From Cyanobacteria bacterium K_DeepCast_35m_m2_023 (lineage in GTDB: Bacteria; Cyanobacteriota; Cyanobacteriia; PCC-6307; Cyanobiaceae): a stretch of DNA of 15,760 bases. The position numbers and the translations under genes are program-made. Of the stretch, positions 1 through 8,279 are shown piece after piece (position 1 is the stretch's first letter; every line of letters begins with the position of its first letter). The notes beneath the pieces are model-generated. The model was not told the origin of the DNA. It worked only from the letters and a program-made list of their open reading frames with translations, and did not search any database. The stretch spans positions 1 to 15,760 of the forward strand of contig VGQR01000012.1 of assembly GCA_016882345.1 (NCBI GenBank), in the 5' to 3' direction.

Positions 1-643
1 TATCGGCATTCTCGGGAAGAAATTGGGCATGTCCCAGTTCTTCGATGAAGAGGGCAGATCCATTCCGGTCACGTTGATCGAGGCTGGTCCCTGCCGCATC
101 ACGCAACTCAAAACCACCGGCACTGACGGCTACAACGCTGTTCAGATCGGCTTTGGCGACATCCGCGACAAGCTGGTCAACAAGCCATCCAAAGGCCACC
201 TCAATAAGTCAGGTGCTGACCCGCTGCGCCACCTCAAGGAATACCGCGTCGACAGCGTCGACGGCCTTGAACTCGGCGGCTCGGTCACCGTCTCTGCCTT
301 CGAAGCCGGTCAGAAGGTTGACGTGAGCGGCGACACCATGGGCCGTGGTTTTGCCGGTTATCAAAAGCGTCATGGTTTCAGCCGCGGTCCCATGACCCAC
401 GGCTCGAAAAACCACCGCGAGCCTGGCTCGACCGGTGCCGGCACGACACCAGGTCGTGTGTATCCAGGCAAACGGATGGCAGGCCGCTATGGCGGCAAGC
501 AGACCACGACCCGCGCCCTCACCATCCTCAAAGTCGATGTGGAGCGCAACCTGCTGGTGGTCAAGGGTTCGGTTCCCGGAAAGCCCGGCGCCCTGCTGAA
601 CATCCGCCCGGCGAACCGGGTGGGCGCCAAAACCGGTAGCTGA
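1..643 (+). CDS. rplC: 50S ribosomal protein L3 (5' end cut by window)
   Basis: L3 is an early-assembly 50S protein whose long loop reaches toward the peptidyl transferase centre. The reading frame is already open at base 2 ([19 protein letters not shown]...), so only about the first two residues (probably Met-Ser) lie outside; base 1 is the last base of that second codon. The core L3 loop is visible as [12 protein letters not shown] followed by [12 protein letters not shown] and [10 protein letters not shown]. About 215 residues in total would be usual for the family. The position matching the methylated Gln150 of E. coli L3 (context GSIGQNQTP) is Ala here, so PrmB-type methylation is not expected. 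A TTG at 23 and an ATG at 29 are internal codons, not starts. It is followed 15 bases later by rplD, whose SD overlaps this stop codon. Confidence 0.97.
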   Translation, partial: IGILGKKLGMSQFFDEEGRSIPVTLIEAGPCRITQLKTTGTDGYNAVQIGFGDIRDKLVNKPSKGHLNKSGADPLRHLKEYRVDSVDGLELGGSVTVSAFEAGQKVDVSGDTMGRGFAGYQKRHGFSRGPMTHGSKNHREPGSTGAGTTPGRVYPGKRMAGRYGGKQTTTRALTILKVDVERNLLVVKGSVPGKPGALLNIRPANRVGAKTGS

Positions 644-658
644 GGAGAGAACTGAACC

Positions 659-1294
659 ATGGCTCACTGTGTGATTCGCGATTGGCAGGGCAAAGAGGCC
701 GGCAAGGCCAGCCTTGACCTCAAAGTCGCCAAGGAAACCTCGGCCAATGATCTGGTGCATCGGGCCGTCTTGCGGCAACTGGCTCACGCCCGCCAAGGCA
801 CGGCCAGCACCCTGACCCGGGCCGAAGTGGCCGGTGGCGGTCGCAAGCCCTACAAGCAGAAAGGAACTGGACGGGCTCGTCAGGGCTCGATCCGAACTCC
901 GCTGCGCCCCGGTGGTGGCGTGGTCTTCGGACCGAAGCCGCGCAGCTACAACCTGGCGATGAACCGCAAGGAGCGTCGTCTGGCTCTGCGCACGGCGCTG
1001 ATGAGCCGCATCGACGATCTGATCGTCGTCAAGGGTTTCGGCAGCGAACTCAAAGCCCCCAAAACCAAGGAGATCACCGCAGCCCTTGGCCGCTTCGGCA
1101 TCGCAACCGGCGCCAAAGTCCTGGTGATTCTCGACAACCCTTCCGAAGCTGTTCGCCTGTCGGTGCGCAACCTCGAGAAGGTCAAGCTGATCGCTGCTGA
1201 TCAGCTCAATGTGTTTGACCTGCTCAACGCCAACTCGTTGGTGGTGGGCGAGGAGGCACTCGCAAAGATTCAGGAGGTCTACGGCGATGGCTGA
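659..1294 (+). CDS. rplD: 50S ribosomal protein L4
   Basis: L4 (211 aa) binds 23S rRNA domain I, and its extended loop lines the nascent-peptide exit tunnel. The diagnostic loop is visible at roughly residues 60-100: [16 protein letters not shown], then [18 protein letters not shown]. The C-terminal globular part contains a typical VLVILDNP strand. The ATG at 659 is preceded by a GAGGAGA Shine-Dalgarno sequence at 642-648 that overlaps the rplC stop codon, suggesting translational coupling. The last codons overlap the start of rplW by 8 bases. In E. coli, L4 also represses the S10 operon; that leader would be upstream of this window, so nothing can be said about it here. Confidence 0.98.
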   Translation: MAHCVIRDWQGKEAGKASLDLKVAKETSANDLVHRAVLRQLAHARQGTASTLTRAEVAGGGRKPYKQKGTGRARQGSIRTPLRPGGGVVFGPKPRSYNLAMNRKERRLALRTALMSRIDDLIVVKGFGSELKAPKTKEITAALGRFGIATGAKVLVILDNPSEAVRLSVRNLEKVKLIAADQLNVFDLLNANSLVVGEEALAKIQEVYGDG

Positions 1295-1589
1295 GCGTTT
1301 TACCGGCCGGCTGGCGGATGTGATCCGCAAGCCGCTGATCACCGAGAAGGCCACCCGTGCCCTCGAGCTGAACCAGTACACCTTTGAAGTCGATCACCGG
1401 GCCGCCAAGCCAGACATCAAGGCTGCGGTTGAATCGATGTTCGACGTCAAAGTGGTCGGCGTCAGCACCATGAATCCCCCGCGCCGCACGCGGCGGGTCG
1501 GTCGCTTCGCCGGCAAACGCGCCCAGGTCAAAAAGGCCGTGGTGCGTCTGGCCGAGGGCAGCGCCATCCAGCTGTTCCCTGAGTCCTGA
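1287..1589 (+). CDS. rplW: 50S ribosomal protein L23
   Basis: L23 (100 aa) sits at the tunnel exit and is the docking site for trigger factor, SRP and the translocon. The sequence has the family pattern [18 protein letters not shown] near the N-terminus; Glu20 aligns with the trigger-factor-contacting Glu18 of E. coli L23. The basic loop [15 protein letters not shown] follows at about residues 62-76. The start is ATG 1287, inside the end of rplD (8-base overlap). An AGGAGG Shine-Dalgarno sequence at 1272-1277, nine bases upstream, fixes this choice. The same frame is open further upstream, to 1209, but that stretch lies inside rplD and does not resemble L23. Confidence 0.98.
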   Translation: MAERFTGRLADVIRKPLITEKATRALELNQYTFEVDHRAAKPDIKAAVESMFDVKVVGVSTMNPPRRTRRVGRFAGKRAQVKKAVVRLAEGSAIQLFPES

Positions 1590-1604
1590 GGGGTCTGAAC
1601 CGAC

Positions 1605-2468
1605 ATGGCTATTCGTAATTACCGCCCCATCACCCCTGGAACACGCACCCGCGTCGCCAGTGACTTCGCTGAGGTCACCGGTCGCGGCCGTGAGCGGGGG
1701 CTGGTGGTGGCCAAACACCGCCGTAAAGGCCGCAACAACCGCGGCGTGATCACTTGCCGCCACCGCGGTGGTGGTCACAAGCGCCTCTATCGCATCGTCG
1801 ATTTCCGCCGTGACAAGCACGGTGTGGTGGCCAAGGTGGCGGCGATCCACTACGACCCCCACCGCAACGCACGTCTGGCGCTGCTCTTCTATGCCGATGG
1901 CGAGAAGCGCTACATCCTGGCCCCTGCTGGCATTGAGATCGGCCAACAGGTCGTCTCGGGCCCGGAGTCGCCAATCGAGAACGGCAATGCCCTGCCCCTC
2001 TCAGCGATTCCTCTGGGCTCAAGCGTCCACAACGTTGAGCTGTACGCCGGTCGAGGCGGACAAATGGTCCGCACCGCTGGCGCCAGTGCCCAGGTGATGG
2101 CCAAAGAAGGGGATTACGTCGCCCTCAAGCTGCCTTCCACCGAAGTGCGCCTCGTGCGCCGCGAGTGCTATGCCACCCTCGGCGAAGTCGGCAACAGCGA
2201 GGTGCGCAACACCAGCCTCGGCAAAGCCGGCCGCAAGCGTTGGTTGGGTCGCCGCCCCGAAGTTCGCGGTTCGGTGATGAACCCTTGCGACCACCCCCAC
2301 GGTGGTGGCGAAGGTCGTGCGCCGATCGGACGCAGTGGTCCTGTCACCCCCTGGGGTAAGCCCGCACTGGGCCTCAAGACCCGCAAGCGGATCAAGCCCA
2401 GCAATCGGTTTGTGCTGCGCAAGCGTCGCCGCACCTCCAAGCGCAGCCGTGGCGGACGGGATTCCTGA
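1605..2468 (+). CDS. rplB: 50S ribosomal protein L2
   Basis: L2 (287 aa) is a primary 23S-binding protein needed for subunit association and peptidyl transferase activity. Full-length family features are present. The N-terminal region carries [21 protein letters not shown] at about residues 43-63. The central fold is an OB/SH3-like pair of barrels. The C-terminal signature [14 protein letters not shown] begins at Met225; His230 corresponds to the functionally important His229 of E. coli L2. The C-terminus is strongly basic ([13 protein letters not shown]). The start is ATG 1605 with a purine-rich GAGGGG upstream at the rplW stop. It is 15 bases after rplW and 35 bases before rpsS. Confidence 0.98.
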   Translation: MAIRNYRPITPGTRTRVASDFAEVTGRGRERGLVVAKHRRKGRNNRGVITCRHRGGGHKRLYRIVDFRRDKHGVVAKVAAIHYDPHRNARLALLFYADGEKRYILAPAGIEIGQQVVSGPESPIENGNALPLSAIPLGSSVHNVELYAGRGGQMVRTAGASAQVMAKEGDYVALKLPSTEVRLVRRECYATLGEVGNSEVRNTSLGKAGRKRWLGRRPEVRGSVMNPCDHPHGGGEGRAPIGRSGPVTPWGKPALGLKTRKRIKPSNRFVLRKRRRTSKRSRGGRDS

Positions 2469-2503
2469 TGAACCACATCGCTTTGCACATCGCCTGAACC
2501 GCC

Positions 2504-2779
2504 ATGGGACGCTCACTAAAAAAAGGCCCCTTCGTTGCCGACAGCCTGCTTCGCAAGGTTGAAAAGCAGAACGCCGCCGACGACAAGTCGGTCATCAAAA
2601 CCTGGTCGCGGGCCTCGACCATCCTGCCGATGATGATCGGCCACACCATCGCCGTCCACAACGGCAAGTCACACGTACCCGTGTACGTGACCGAACAGAT
2701 GGTGGGACACAAGTTGGGTGAATTCGCACCCACCCGCACCTTCAAGGGCCACATCAAGGACAAGAAAGGAGGACGCTGA
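2504..2779 (+). CDS. rpsS: 30S ribosomal protein S19
   Basis: S19 (91 aa) lies in the head of the 30S subunit, binds with S13 and contacts the A-site finger of 23S rRNA. The sequence opens with the diagnostic [16 protein letters not shown]. It continues with [21 protein letters not shown] and ends with [18 protein letters not shown], all typical of the family at normal length. The start at ATG 2504 is unambiguous because the protein begins exactly at the family N-terminus. No good Shine-Dalgarno sequence is visible (CGCCTGAACCGCC upstream). rplV follows after only two bases, and its Shine-Dalgarno lies inside the last codons of this gene. Confidence 0.98.
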   Translation: MGRSLKKGPFVADSLLRKVEKQNAADDKSVIKTWSRASTILPMMIGHTIAVHNGKSHVPVYVTEQMVGHKLGEFAPTRTFKGHIKDKKGGR

Positions 2780-2781
2780 CC

Positions 2782-3135
2782 ATGGCCAACACTTCCGCCA
2801 ATCAGGCCCTTGCCCACGGTCGTTTCATCCGTGGCTCCGCTTCGAAGGTGCGCCGGGTTCTCGATCAGATCCGCGGCCGCAGCTATCGCGAGGCGCTGAT
2901 CATGCTCGAGTTCATGCCTTACCGCTCGACAGGGCCAATCACCAAGGTGTTGCGTTCGGCTGTGGCCAACGCCGAACACAACATGGGTCTGGATCCAGCA
3001 TCGCTGGTGATCAGCCAGGCTTGGGCCGACATGGGCCCGTCCATGAAGCGCTACAGGCCCCGTGCCCAGGGACGCGCTTACGCGATCAAAAAACAGACCT
3101 GCCACATCAGCATTGCTGTGGCTCCTTCCACCTGA
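2782..3135 (+). CDS. rplV: 50S ribosomal protein L22
   Basis: L22 (117 aa) contacts all 23S domains; its beta-hairpin lines the exit tunnel near the macrolide-sensitive constriction. Visible family features are [18 protein letters not shown] near the N-terminus, the [12 protein letters not shown] helix, and the hairpin region around [15 protein letters not shown] (about residues 92-106), followed by ISIAV near the end. The start at ATG 2782 has a near-ideal AAAGGAGG Shine-Dalgarno at 2765-2772 within the end of rpsS, with nine-base spacing. It ends 19 bases before rpsC. Confidence 0.98.
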   Translation: MANTSANQALAHGRFIRGSASKVRRVLDQIRGRSYREALIMLEFMPYRSTGPITKVLRSAVANAEHNMGLDPASLVISQAWADMGPSMKRYRPRAQGRAYAIKKQTCHISIAVAPST

Positions 3136-3154
3136 GCCCCGAGGACACCGACCG

Positions 3155-3883
3155 ATGGGACACAAGATCCATCCAACCGGCCTGCGCCTGGGGATCACCC
3201 AGGATCACCGCTCCCGCTGGTACGCACCAAGCAAGACCTATCCGACACTTCTGCAGGAAGACGATCGGATCCGCAAGTTCGTCAACAAGAAGTACGCCGC
3301 TGCAGGCATCAGCGATGTGCTGATCGCCCGCAAGGCAGATCAACTGGAAGTCGAACTCAAGACTGCACGCCCCGGTGTGCTTGTCGGCCGTCAAGGCAGC
3401 GGTATCGAGGAGCTGCGCAGCGGCATCCAGAAAACCCTCGGCGATAGCAATCGCCAGGTCCGCATCAATGTGGTCGAGGTCGAACGCGTCGACGCCGATG
3501 CCCACCTGCTGGCTGAGTACATCGCCCAGCAACTTGAGAAGCGCGTCGCGTTCCGGCGTGTCATGCGCATGGCCGTGCAGCGGGCCCAACGGGCCGGTGT
3601 GCTCGGTCTCAAGATCATGGTGGCCGGGCGCCTCAATGGCGCCGAAATCGCCCGTACCGAATGGACCCGCGAGGGTCGCGTCCCCCTGCATACCCTGCGG
3701 GCTGACATCGATTACGCCACCAAAGTGGCCAGCACTACTTACGGCGTGCTGGGCATCAAGGTGTGGGTATTCAAGGGCGAAGTACTCCCCGGCCAGACCG
3801 ACAAGGTCCCCGTGGGTGCTGCACCCCAGCGCCGGACCAGCCGGCGGCCCCAACAGTTCGAAGACCGCTCCAACGAGGAGTGA
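3155..3883 (+). CDS. rpsC: 30S ribosomal protein S3
   Basis: S3 (242 aa) forms part of the mRNA entry tunnel of the 30S subunit and contributes to its helicase activity. The start at ATG 3155 gives [14 protein letters not shown], the exact family N-terminus; the same frame is open upstream within rplV but is not S3-like. A KH RNA-binding domain is visible, with GRQG as the GxxG loop at residues 78-81. The C-terminal domain follows with [20 protein letters not shown] and [13 protein letters not shown], and the protein ends in a basic then acidic tail ([18 protein letters not shown]). GAGG at 3141-3144 lies ten bases before the ATG. rplP follows after 16 bases. Confidence 0.98.
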   Translation: MGHKIHPTGLRLGITQDHRSRWYAPSKTYPTLLQEDDRIRKFVNKKYAAAGISDVLIARKADQLEVELKTARPGVLVGRQGSGIEELRSGIQKTLGDSNRQVRINVVEVERVDADAHLLAEYIAQQLEKRVAFRRVMRMAVQRAQRAGVLGLKIMVAGRLNGAEIARTEWTREGRVPLHTLRADIDYATKVASTTYGVLGIKVWVFKGEVLPGQTDKVPVGAAPQRRTSRRPQQFEDRSNEE

Positions 3884-3899
3884 TCAGGAGGCCTGAACC

Positions 3900-4346
3900 A
3901 TGCTGAGTCCACGACGCGTCAAATTCCGCAAGCAACAGCGAGGCCGCATGCGCGGCATTGCCACCCGAGGCAACACCATTGCCTTCGGTGAGTTTGCCCT
4001 GCAAGCCCAGGAGTGTGGCTGGATCACCTCGCGCCAGATCGAGGCGAGCCGCCGCGCCATGACCCGCTATGTCAAGCGGGGAGGAAAGATCTGGATTCGG
4101 ATCTTTCCCGACAAACCGGTCACCATGCGCCCCGCCGAAACCCGAATGGGCTCCGGTAAGGGCAACCCCGAATTCTGGGTGGCGGTGATCAAACCCGGCC
4201 GCATCCTGTTTGAAATGGGTGGGGCCGACATCACCCCCGAAATCGCCCGGGAGGCCATGCGCCTGGCGCAATACAAGCTGCCGGTGAAAACCAAATTCCT
4301 GACGCTGGCTGATCAGGAAGCAGTTGCAACCGCAGTGGAGTCCTGA
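3900..4346 (+). CDS. rplP: 50S ribosomal protein L16
   Basis: L16 (148 aa) is a late-assembly 50S protein that helps position the acceptor arm of A-site tRNA. The whole family pattern is visible: [19 protein letters not shown] at the start, [29 protein letters not shown] in the centre, then [22 protein letters not shown]. Arg82 corresponds to the hydroxylated Arg81 of E. coli L16; whether a hydroxylase exists here cannot be seen. The ATG is preceded by a strong AGGAGG at 3886-3891 with eight-base spacing. The stop is two bases before rpmC, so the two are probably coupled. Confidence 0.98.
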   Translation: MLSPRRVKFRKQQRGRMRGIATRGNTIAFGEFALQAQECGWITSRQIEASRRAMTRYVKRGGKIWIRIFPDKPVTMRPAETRMGSGKGNPEFWVAVIKPGRILFEMGGADITPEIAREAMRLAQYKLPVKTKFLTLADQEAVATAVES

Positions 4347-4348
4347 CC

Positions 4349-4573
4349 ATGGCACGCCCCTCGATCGCCGACGTGCGCAAGCTCAACGACGGCGACATCA
4401 CCGCACAGATCGATGCCACCCGGCGCGAACTGTTCACCCTGCGCTTCGAGCAGGCCACCCGCCGGCTCGAAAACCCTCACCGTTTCAAGGCAGCCCGCGT
4501 CAAGTTGGCCCATCTGCTGACGGTCCAGGGCGAGCGGCAGCGTGAGGCCAGCGCGGCCACTCCAGCCTCCTGA
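4349..4573 (+). CDS. rpmC: 50S ribosomal protein L29
   Basis: L29 (74 aa) is a small helical-hairpin protein near the tunnel exit, beside L23. The sequence has the expected two-helix pattern: an N-terminal helix rich in charged residues ([21 protein letters not shown]), the [19 protein letters not shown] turn region typical of the family, and a second basic helix ([17 protein letters not shown]). The tail EASAATPAS is low in complexity and probably disordered. The start is ATG 4349, two bases after the rplP stop; a GGAG at 4337-4340 can serve as ribosome binding site. Confidence 0.96.
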   Translation: MARPSIADVRKLNDGDITAQIDATRRELFTLRFEQATRRLENPHRFKAARVKLAHLLTVQGERQREASAATPAS

Positions 4574-4590
4574 TACCCCCCGAACTTCCC

Positions 4591-4842
4591 ATGGCAATCA
4601 AGGAACGGGTCGGCACCGTCGTTAGCGACAAGATGGACAAAACGGTGGTGGTCGCGGTGGAAAACCGCTTCCCTCACCCCATCTATCAAAAGACGGTGAG
4701 CCGCACCCAGCGATACAAAGCTCACGACGAAGCCAACAGTTGCAAAGTTGGCGACCGCGTCCGCATCACCGAAACCCGCCCCCTCAGCCGCACCAAGCGT
4801 TGGACTGTGGCCGAGGTGCTCTCCAGCACCACTGGCAATTGA
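4591..4842 (+). CDS. rpsQ: 30S ribosomal protein S17
   Basis: S17 (83 aa) is a primary 16S-binding OB-fold protein of the 30S body. The family pattern is clear: [28 protein letters not shown], then the [22 protein letters not shown] segment and [17 protein letters not shown] at the C-terminus. Length is normal for bacterial and chloroplast S17. The start at ATG 4591 matches the family N-terminus (MAIKERVG). The 17-base spacer after rpmC has no Shine-Dalgarno, unlike most neighbours, so it may depend on coupling to upstream translation. Confidence 0.97.
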   Translation: MAIKERVGTVVSDKMDKTVVVAVENRFPHPIYQKTVSRTQRYKAHDEANSCKVGDRVRITETRPLSRTKRWTVAEVLSSTTGN

Positions 4843-4855
4843 GGAGGACAGACCC

Positions 4856-5221
4856 ATGATTCAACAGGAAACCTTCCTCAACGTCGCTGATAACAGCGGT
4901 GCCAAACGGATCCAATGCATCCGTGTGCTGGGGACCAACCGTCGCTATGCACACGTGGGCGATGTGATCGTTGCCGCCGTCAAGGACGCCATGCCCAACA
5001 TGGGCGTCAAGAAATCGGATGTGGTCAAGGCCGTCGTTGTCCGAACCAAAGCCACCCTGCGTCGCGAAACCGGCAATTCCATCCGGTTTGACGACAATGC
5101 CGCAGTGATTCTGGGCAATGACAACAATCCCAAGGGAACCCGGGTATTTGGTCCTGTCGCCCGCGAGCTTCGCGAGCGCAATTTCACCAAGATCGTGTCC
5201 CTCGCTCCGGAGGTGATCTGA
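4856..5221 (+). CDS. rplN: 50S ribosomal protein L14
   Basis: L14 (121 aa) lies at the subunit interface and forms intersubunit bridges; it is also the contact point of the silencing factor RsfS. The sequence matches the family throughout: [21 protein letters not shown] at the N-terminus, [30 protein letters not shown], then the signature [31 protein letters not shown]. The start is ATG 4856. The frame is open further upstream but the family begins here, and GAGGAGGA at 4841-4848 is well placed. It ends one base before rplX, and its last codons contain the rplX Shine-Dalgarno. Confidence 0.98.
   Translation: MIQQETFLNVADNSGAKRIQCIRVLGTNRRYAHVGDVIVAAVKDAMPNMGVKKSDVVKAVVVRTKATLRRETGNSIRFDDNAAVILGNDNNPKGTRVFGPVARELRERNFTKIVSLAPEVI
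5209..5218 (+). promoter_or_regulatory. Extended Shine-Dalgarno for rplX
   Basis: GGAGGTGATC is fully complementary to ten bases of the usual bacterial 16S 3' end (GATCACCTCC). It is embedded in the last codons of rplN; the GGAGG core ends nine bases before the rplX ATG. It supports the rplX start at 5223 over the internal Met16 and suggests strong translational coupling with rplN. Confidence 0.85.
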
Positions 5222-5222
5222 A

Positions 5223-5603
5223 ATGGCAACGGCAACACCCAAAGCCAAGCCCCAGGTGCGCACCAAGATGCGCATCAAGAAGGGAGACACCGTTCAGGTG
5301 ATCGCCGGCAAGGACAAGGGCAAAACCGGCGAGGTTTTGCGCACCCTGCCGTACGAAAACCGCATCGTCGTTCAGGGCATCAACCTGCGCACGCGCCATG
5401 TCAAACCCACCCAGGAGGGCGAGACAGGCCGCATCGTGACAGAAGAAGCATCCCTGCATGCCTCGAACGTGATGCTGTATTCGACCAGCAAGCAGGTCGC
5501 GAGCCGTGTCGAGGTTGTCGTCGACAAGGACGGCAACAAAAAGCGTCGCCTCAAGAAAACCGGCGAAGTTCTGGACCAGTCCCCAGATCGGATCCTGACC
5601 TGA
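5223..5603 (+). CDS. rplX: 50S ribosomal protein L24
   Basis: L24 (126 aa) initiates 50S assembly and lies near the tunnel exit. The KOW motif is visible at about residues 17-45 ([22 protein letters not shown]), followed by [19 protein letters not shown]. The N-terminus has a 15-residue basic extension ([15 protein letters not shown]) before the usual start of the family. A second Met at codon 16 could be an alternative start, but the near-perfect Shine-Dalgarno at 5209-5218 supports ATG 5223. The C-terminus is longer than in E. coli and ends [19 protein letters not shown]. An 82-base spacer follows, the largest gap in the rplC-rplO part. Confidence 0.96.
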   Translation: MATATPKAKPQVRTKMRIKKGDTVQVIAGKDKGKTGEVLRTLPYENRIVVQGINLRTRHVKPTQEGETGRIVTEEASLHASNVMLYSTSKQVASRVEVVVDKDGNKKRRLKKTGEVLDQSPDRILT

Positions 5604-5608
5604 TCCGC

Positions 5609-5667
5609 CAGGCGCCCTCGCCTGCATCCTCGTTGCCCACTGTCCGCCTTCTGACCCAGTCCAGAAG
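5609..5667 (+). other. Two short inverted repeats in the rplX-rplE spacer
   Basis: The 82-base gap holds two potential hairpins. The first is CAGGCG-CCCT-CGCCTG (5609-5624), with a 6-bp stem and 4-base loop. The second is CTTCTG/CAGAAG (5648-5653 with 5662-5667) around an 8-base loop. There is no T tract, so neither is a terminator. In E. coli the S8 repressor site of the spc operon sits at the start of rplE, so a regulatory or mRNA-processing role is possible, but nothing here proves it. Confidence 0.4.
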
Positions 5668-5685
5668 CGCAACCCATCCCCCGTC

Positions 5686-6225
5686 ATGTCACTGAAACAG
5701 CGCTATCGGGAGACGATCCAGCCCAAGCTGCTTAAGGATCTGAGTCTCTCCAATGTCCACGAAGTTCCCAAGGTGGTCAAAGTCACCGTGAATCGGGGAC
5801 TTGGGGAAGCGGCCCAGAACGCCAAGGCGCTTGAGGCTTCGATCGCCGAACTCGCCACCATCACCGGTCAGAAAGTGGTGGTGACCCGCGCCAAGAAGGC
5901 CATCGCCGGCTTCAAGATCCGTGCCGGCATGCCGATTGGCGTGGCCGTCACCCTGCGCGGTGAGCGGATGTATGCCTTCCTGGAGCGACTGATTCATCTG
6001 GCTCTGCCGCGCATCCGCGATTTCCGCGGGGTAAGCCCCAAGAGCTTTGATGGCCGCGGCAATTACACCCTCGGCATCCGCGAACAGATCATCTTCCCCG
6101 AAATCTCCTTCGACAAGATCGACGCGATTCGGGGGATGGACGTCACCATCGTGACCACCGCCCGCACCGACGAAGAGGGCCGGGCCCTCCTCCGCGAGAT
6201 GGGAATGCCGTTCCGCAGCAACTGA
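5686..6225 (+). CDS. rplE: 50S ribosomal protein L5
   Basis: L5 (179 aa) binds 5S rRNA in the central protuberance and contacts P-site tRNA. Family features are the N-terminal [19 protein letters not shown], the segment [41 protein letters not shown] (about residues 65-84), and [29 protein letters not shown]. The C-terminus [15 protein letters not shown] is also typical. Length is usual. The start is ATG 5686, directly at the family N-terminus. No Shine-Dalgarno precedes it (CAACCCATCCCCCGTC), in contrast to the preceding genes. Confidence 0.98.
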   Translation: MSLKQRYRETIQPKLLKDLSLSNVHEVPKVVKVTVNRGLGEAAQNAKALEASIAELATITGQKVVVTRAKKAIAGFKIRAGMPIGVAVTLRGERMYAFLERLIHLALPRIRDFRGVSPKSFDGRGNYTLGIREQIIFPEISFDKIDAIRGMDVTIVTTARTDEEGRALLREMGMPFRSN

Positions 6226-6245
6226 GCCCTCTTCCGGAAACGACC

Positions 6246-6647
6246 ATGGCTAACCACGATCTGATTTCAGACATGCTCACCCGCATTCGCAATGCGAGTG
6301 AGAAGCGCCACGAAACAACTCGCATCCCCTCCTCGAGACTGCTGCGCAATATCGCCAGTGTGCTTCAGCAGGAAGGCTTCATCGCCGGTATCAGCGAAGA
6401 AGGCGAGGGTGTCAAGAAAGAACTGGTGCTTGAACTCAAGTACAGCGGCAAGCACCGTCAGCCGACCATCCGCTCGGTGCAGCGGGTCAGCAAGCCGGGC
6501 TTGCGCATCTACAAGAACAACCGCCAGCTGCCAAAAGTGCTGGGTGGCCTTGGTGTGGCGATCATCTCGACTTCCAAGGGTGTCATGAGCGACCGCGATG
6601 CCCGCAAGCAGGGCGTCGGTGGTGAAGTGCTCTGCTACGTCTACTGA
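6246..6647 (+). CDS. rpsH: 30S ribosomal protein S8
   Basis: S8 (133 aa) is a primary binder of 16S helix 21 and, in E. coli, the repressor of the spc operon. The sequence starts [18 protein letters not shown] and carries the C-terminal family signature [21 protein letters not shown], ending GGEVLCYVY. Length is normal. The ATG at 6246 lies 20 bases after rplE, with only a weak purine run (GGAAA) upstream. Autoregulation by S8 in this organism cannot be inferred from the gene itself; the rplX-rplE spacer is the place to look. Confidence 0.98.
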   Translation: MANHDLISDMLTRIRNASEKRHETTRIPSSRLLRNIASVLQQEGFIAGISEEGEGVKKELVLELKYSGKHRQPTIRSVQRVSKPGLRIYKNNRQLPKVLGGLGVAIISTSKGVMSDRDARKQGVGGEVLCYVY

Positions 6648-6663
6648 TTCGAGAGGTTGATCC

Positions 6664-7203
6664 ATGTCACGTATTGGTAAAGCACCGATCCCCGTTCCCG
6701 GTGGGGTCACCGTCACCCTCAGCGGCCTCGACGTCAAGGTCAAAGGCCCCAAAGGTGAACTGAGCCGCACCCTTCCCGAGGGTGTCGAGATCGCCCAGGA
6801 CGGCAACAGCCTCACGGTCAGCCCCAGCAACAGCAGCCGCCGTTCGCGTGAACGCCATGGCCTCTGCCGCACCCTCGTCGCCAACATGGTCGAAGGTGTC
6901 AGCCAGGGATACACCCGCAAACTTGAGATCGTTGGCGTGGGTTACCGCGCGGCTGTCCAAGGCAAGAAACTGGTTGTCAGCGCCGGCTACAGCCACCAGG
7001 TCGAGATGGTGCCCCCCGACGGGGTCACCTTTGCCGTCGAGAACAACACCTCGGTGTTTGTCTCTGGTGCCGACAAGGAGCTGGTCGGCAACGAAGCCGC
7101 CAAGGTGCGGGCCATTCGTCCGCCCGAGCCTTACAAGGGCAAGGGCATCAAGTACGAGGGTGAGCGCATCCTGCGCAAGGCCGGTAAGACCGGTAAGAAA
7201 TGA
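6664..7203 (+). CDS. rplF: 50S ribosomal protein L6
   Basis: L6 (179 aa) lies near the GTPase-associated region and sarcin-ricin loop. It consists of two duplicated alpha/beta domains. The N-terminus [21 protein letters not shown] is typical. The second domain carries [25 protein letters not shown], then the L6 signature [16 protein letters not shown] (PEPYKGKG at 154-161). The basic tail is RKAGKTGKK. The start is ATG 6664 with GAGAGG at 6651-6656 upstream. A 32-base spacer without a clear Shine-Dalgarno separates it from rplR. Confidence 0.98.
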   Translation: MSRIGKAPIPVPGGVTVTLSGLDVKVKGPKGELSRTLPEGVEIAQDGNSLTVSPSNSSRRSRERHGLCRTLVANMVEGVSQGYTRKLEIVGVGYRAAVQGKKLVVSAGYSHQVEMVPPDGVTFAVENNTSVFVSGADKELVGNEAAKVRAIRPPEPYKGKGIKYEGERILRKAGKTGKK

Positions 7204-7235
7204 GGTCTGCCTGAGCGTCGTCACTCCGTATCCCC

Positions 7236-7601
7236 ATGTCGAATCTTTCCCGCAAACAGCAGACCCAGAAGCGTCACCGCCGCCTGCGTCGCAATCTCAA
7301 TGGCACGGCCGAACGTCCCCGTCTGGCTGTGTTCCGCTCCAACAACCACATCTACGTGCAGGTCATCGACGACGCCGCCCAGAGCACACTTTGCGCTGCG
7401 TCGACCCTCGACAAGGATCTGCGCACAAACCTCAAGACTGGTGCCACCTGCGACGCTTCTGTCGCTGTCGGCCAACTGGTCGCCAAACGCGCCCTGGCCA
7501 AGGGCATCTCCCAGGTGGTCTTCGATCGTGGCGGCAACCTGTATCACGGCCGGGTGAAAGCCCTGGCTGACGCCGCCCGGGAAGCGGGCCTTCAGTTCTG
7601 A
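7236..7601 (+). CDS. rplR: 50S ribosomal protein L18
   Basis: L18 (121 aa) binds 5S rRNA with L5 in the central protuberance. The sequence shows the basic N-terminus ([17 protein letters not shown]), the strand [20 protein letters not shown], the helix [14 protein letters not shown], and the C-terminal family signature [28 protein letters not shown]. Length is as expected. The start is ATG 7236 with pyrimidine-rich sequence before it and no Shine-Dalgarno. The gene lies 14 bases before rpsE. Confidence 0.98.
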   Translation: MSNLSRKQQTQKRHRRLRRNLNGTAERPRLAVFRSNNHIYVQVIDDAAQSTLCAASTLDKDLRTNLKTGATCDASVAVGQLVAKRALAKGISQVVFDRGGNLYHGRVKALADAAREAGLQF

Positions 7602-7615
7602 TCCCTGCTCTCACC

Positions 7616-8269
7616 ATGACCGAAACCAACGACCAAGTTCAAACGAACGACATCCCGGGCGCATCCGACGTGCCTGCTGCTGCCGAAGGGCAGCAAGAAC
7701 GGCGCGGTGGGCGCGGTGAAGGCCGCGGTGGCGATCGCCGCGGCGGTGGCCGCGGCCGCGACAATCGGCGCGGCGGCCAAGAGCGGGACTCCGAATGGCA
7801 AGAGCGCGTGGTTCAGATCCGCCGCGTCTCGAAAACCGTTAAAGGCGGCAAAAAGATGAGCTTCCGGGCCATCGTGATCGTCGGCAACGAGCGGGGCCAG
7901 GTCGGCGTGGGCGTCGGCAAAGCCGGCGATGTCATCGGTGCCGTCCGCAAGGGCGTGGCCGACGGCAAGAAGCACCTGGTCAAGGTGCCTCTCACCCGTC
8001 ACAACTCAATCCCCACGATCAGCAACGGTCGTGACGGTGCTGCCAGCGTGCTGATCCGCCCCGCTGCCCCCGGTACCGGAGTGATCGCGGGCGGTTCAAT
8101 CCGTACCGTGCTGGAACTGGCGGGCATCAAGAACGTTCTGGCCAAGCGGCTTGGATCGAAAACCCCGCTCAACAATGCCCGTGCCGCCATGGACGCCCTG
8201 GCAGGCCTGCGCACCCACAAAGAGACCGCCAATGAGCGCGGCATCTCGCTTGAGCAGATTTACTCCTGA
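7616..8269 (+). CDS. rpsE: 30S ribosomal protein S5 with RGG-rich N-terminal extension
   Basis: S5 (217 aa) acts in the 30S body at the mRNA entrance and in decoding fidelity. The ordinary S5 part starts near residue 59 ([20 protein letters not shown]). It includes the double-stranded-RNA-binding-like domain ([26 protein letters not shown]) and the C-terminal domain with [23 protein letters not shown]. Before it is an extension of about 58 residues. Its first part is acidic and Ala/Pro-rich. The second part (about 29-56) is Arg/Gly-rich, with RGG triplets at 30-32, 37-39, 42-44 and 52-54. The corresponding DNA (about 7698-7785) is an almost pure GC repeat. An N-terminal extension on S5 is, to my knowledge, usual in picocyanobacteria; its job is unknown to me. 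The ATG at 7616 is the only start giving this extension, and no Shine-Dalgarno is visible. Confidence 0.97.
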   Translation: MTETNDQVQTNDIPGASDVPAAAEGQQERRGGRGEGRGGDRRGGGRGRDNRRGGQERDSEWQERVVQIRRVSKTVKGGKKMSFRAIVIVGNERGQVGVGVGKAGDVIGAVRKGVADGKKHLVKVPLTRHNSIPTISNGRDGAASVLIRPAAPGTGVIAGGSIRTVLELAGIKNVLAKRLGSKTPLNNARAAMDALAGLRTHKETANERGISLEQIYS

Positions 8270-8279
8270 GGCCTGACCG

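Noticed and set aside
209..1381. A 390-codon open frame on the minus strand opposite rplC, rplD and rplW.
   Set aside because: It lies fully antisense to three certain ribosomal protein genes. Its translation shows no recognisable domain. Long antisense open frames are expected in GC-rich coding DNA.
3107..3853. A 248-codon minus-strand open frame opposite rpsC.
   Set aside because: It is a shadow of rpsC with no independent evidence.
7731..7738. GCGATCGC, the HIP1 octamer that is over-represented in many cyanobacteria.
   Set aside because: It is the one copy I found by eye in 15.8 kb, and it lies in the GC-rich rpsE repeat. That is about what chance allows, so it is not a signal; it fits picocyanobacteria, where HIP1 is not abundant.
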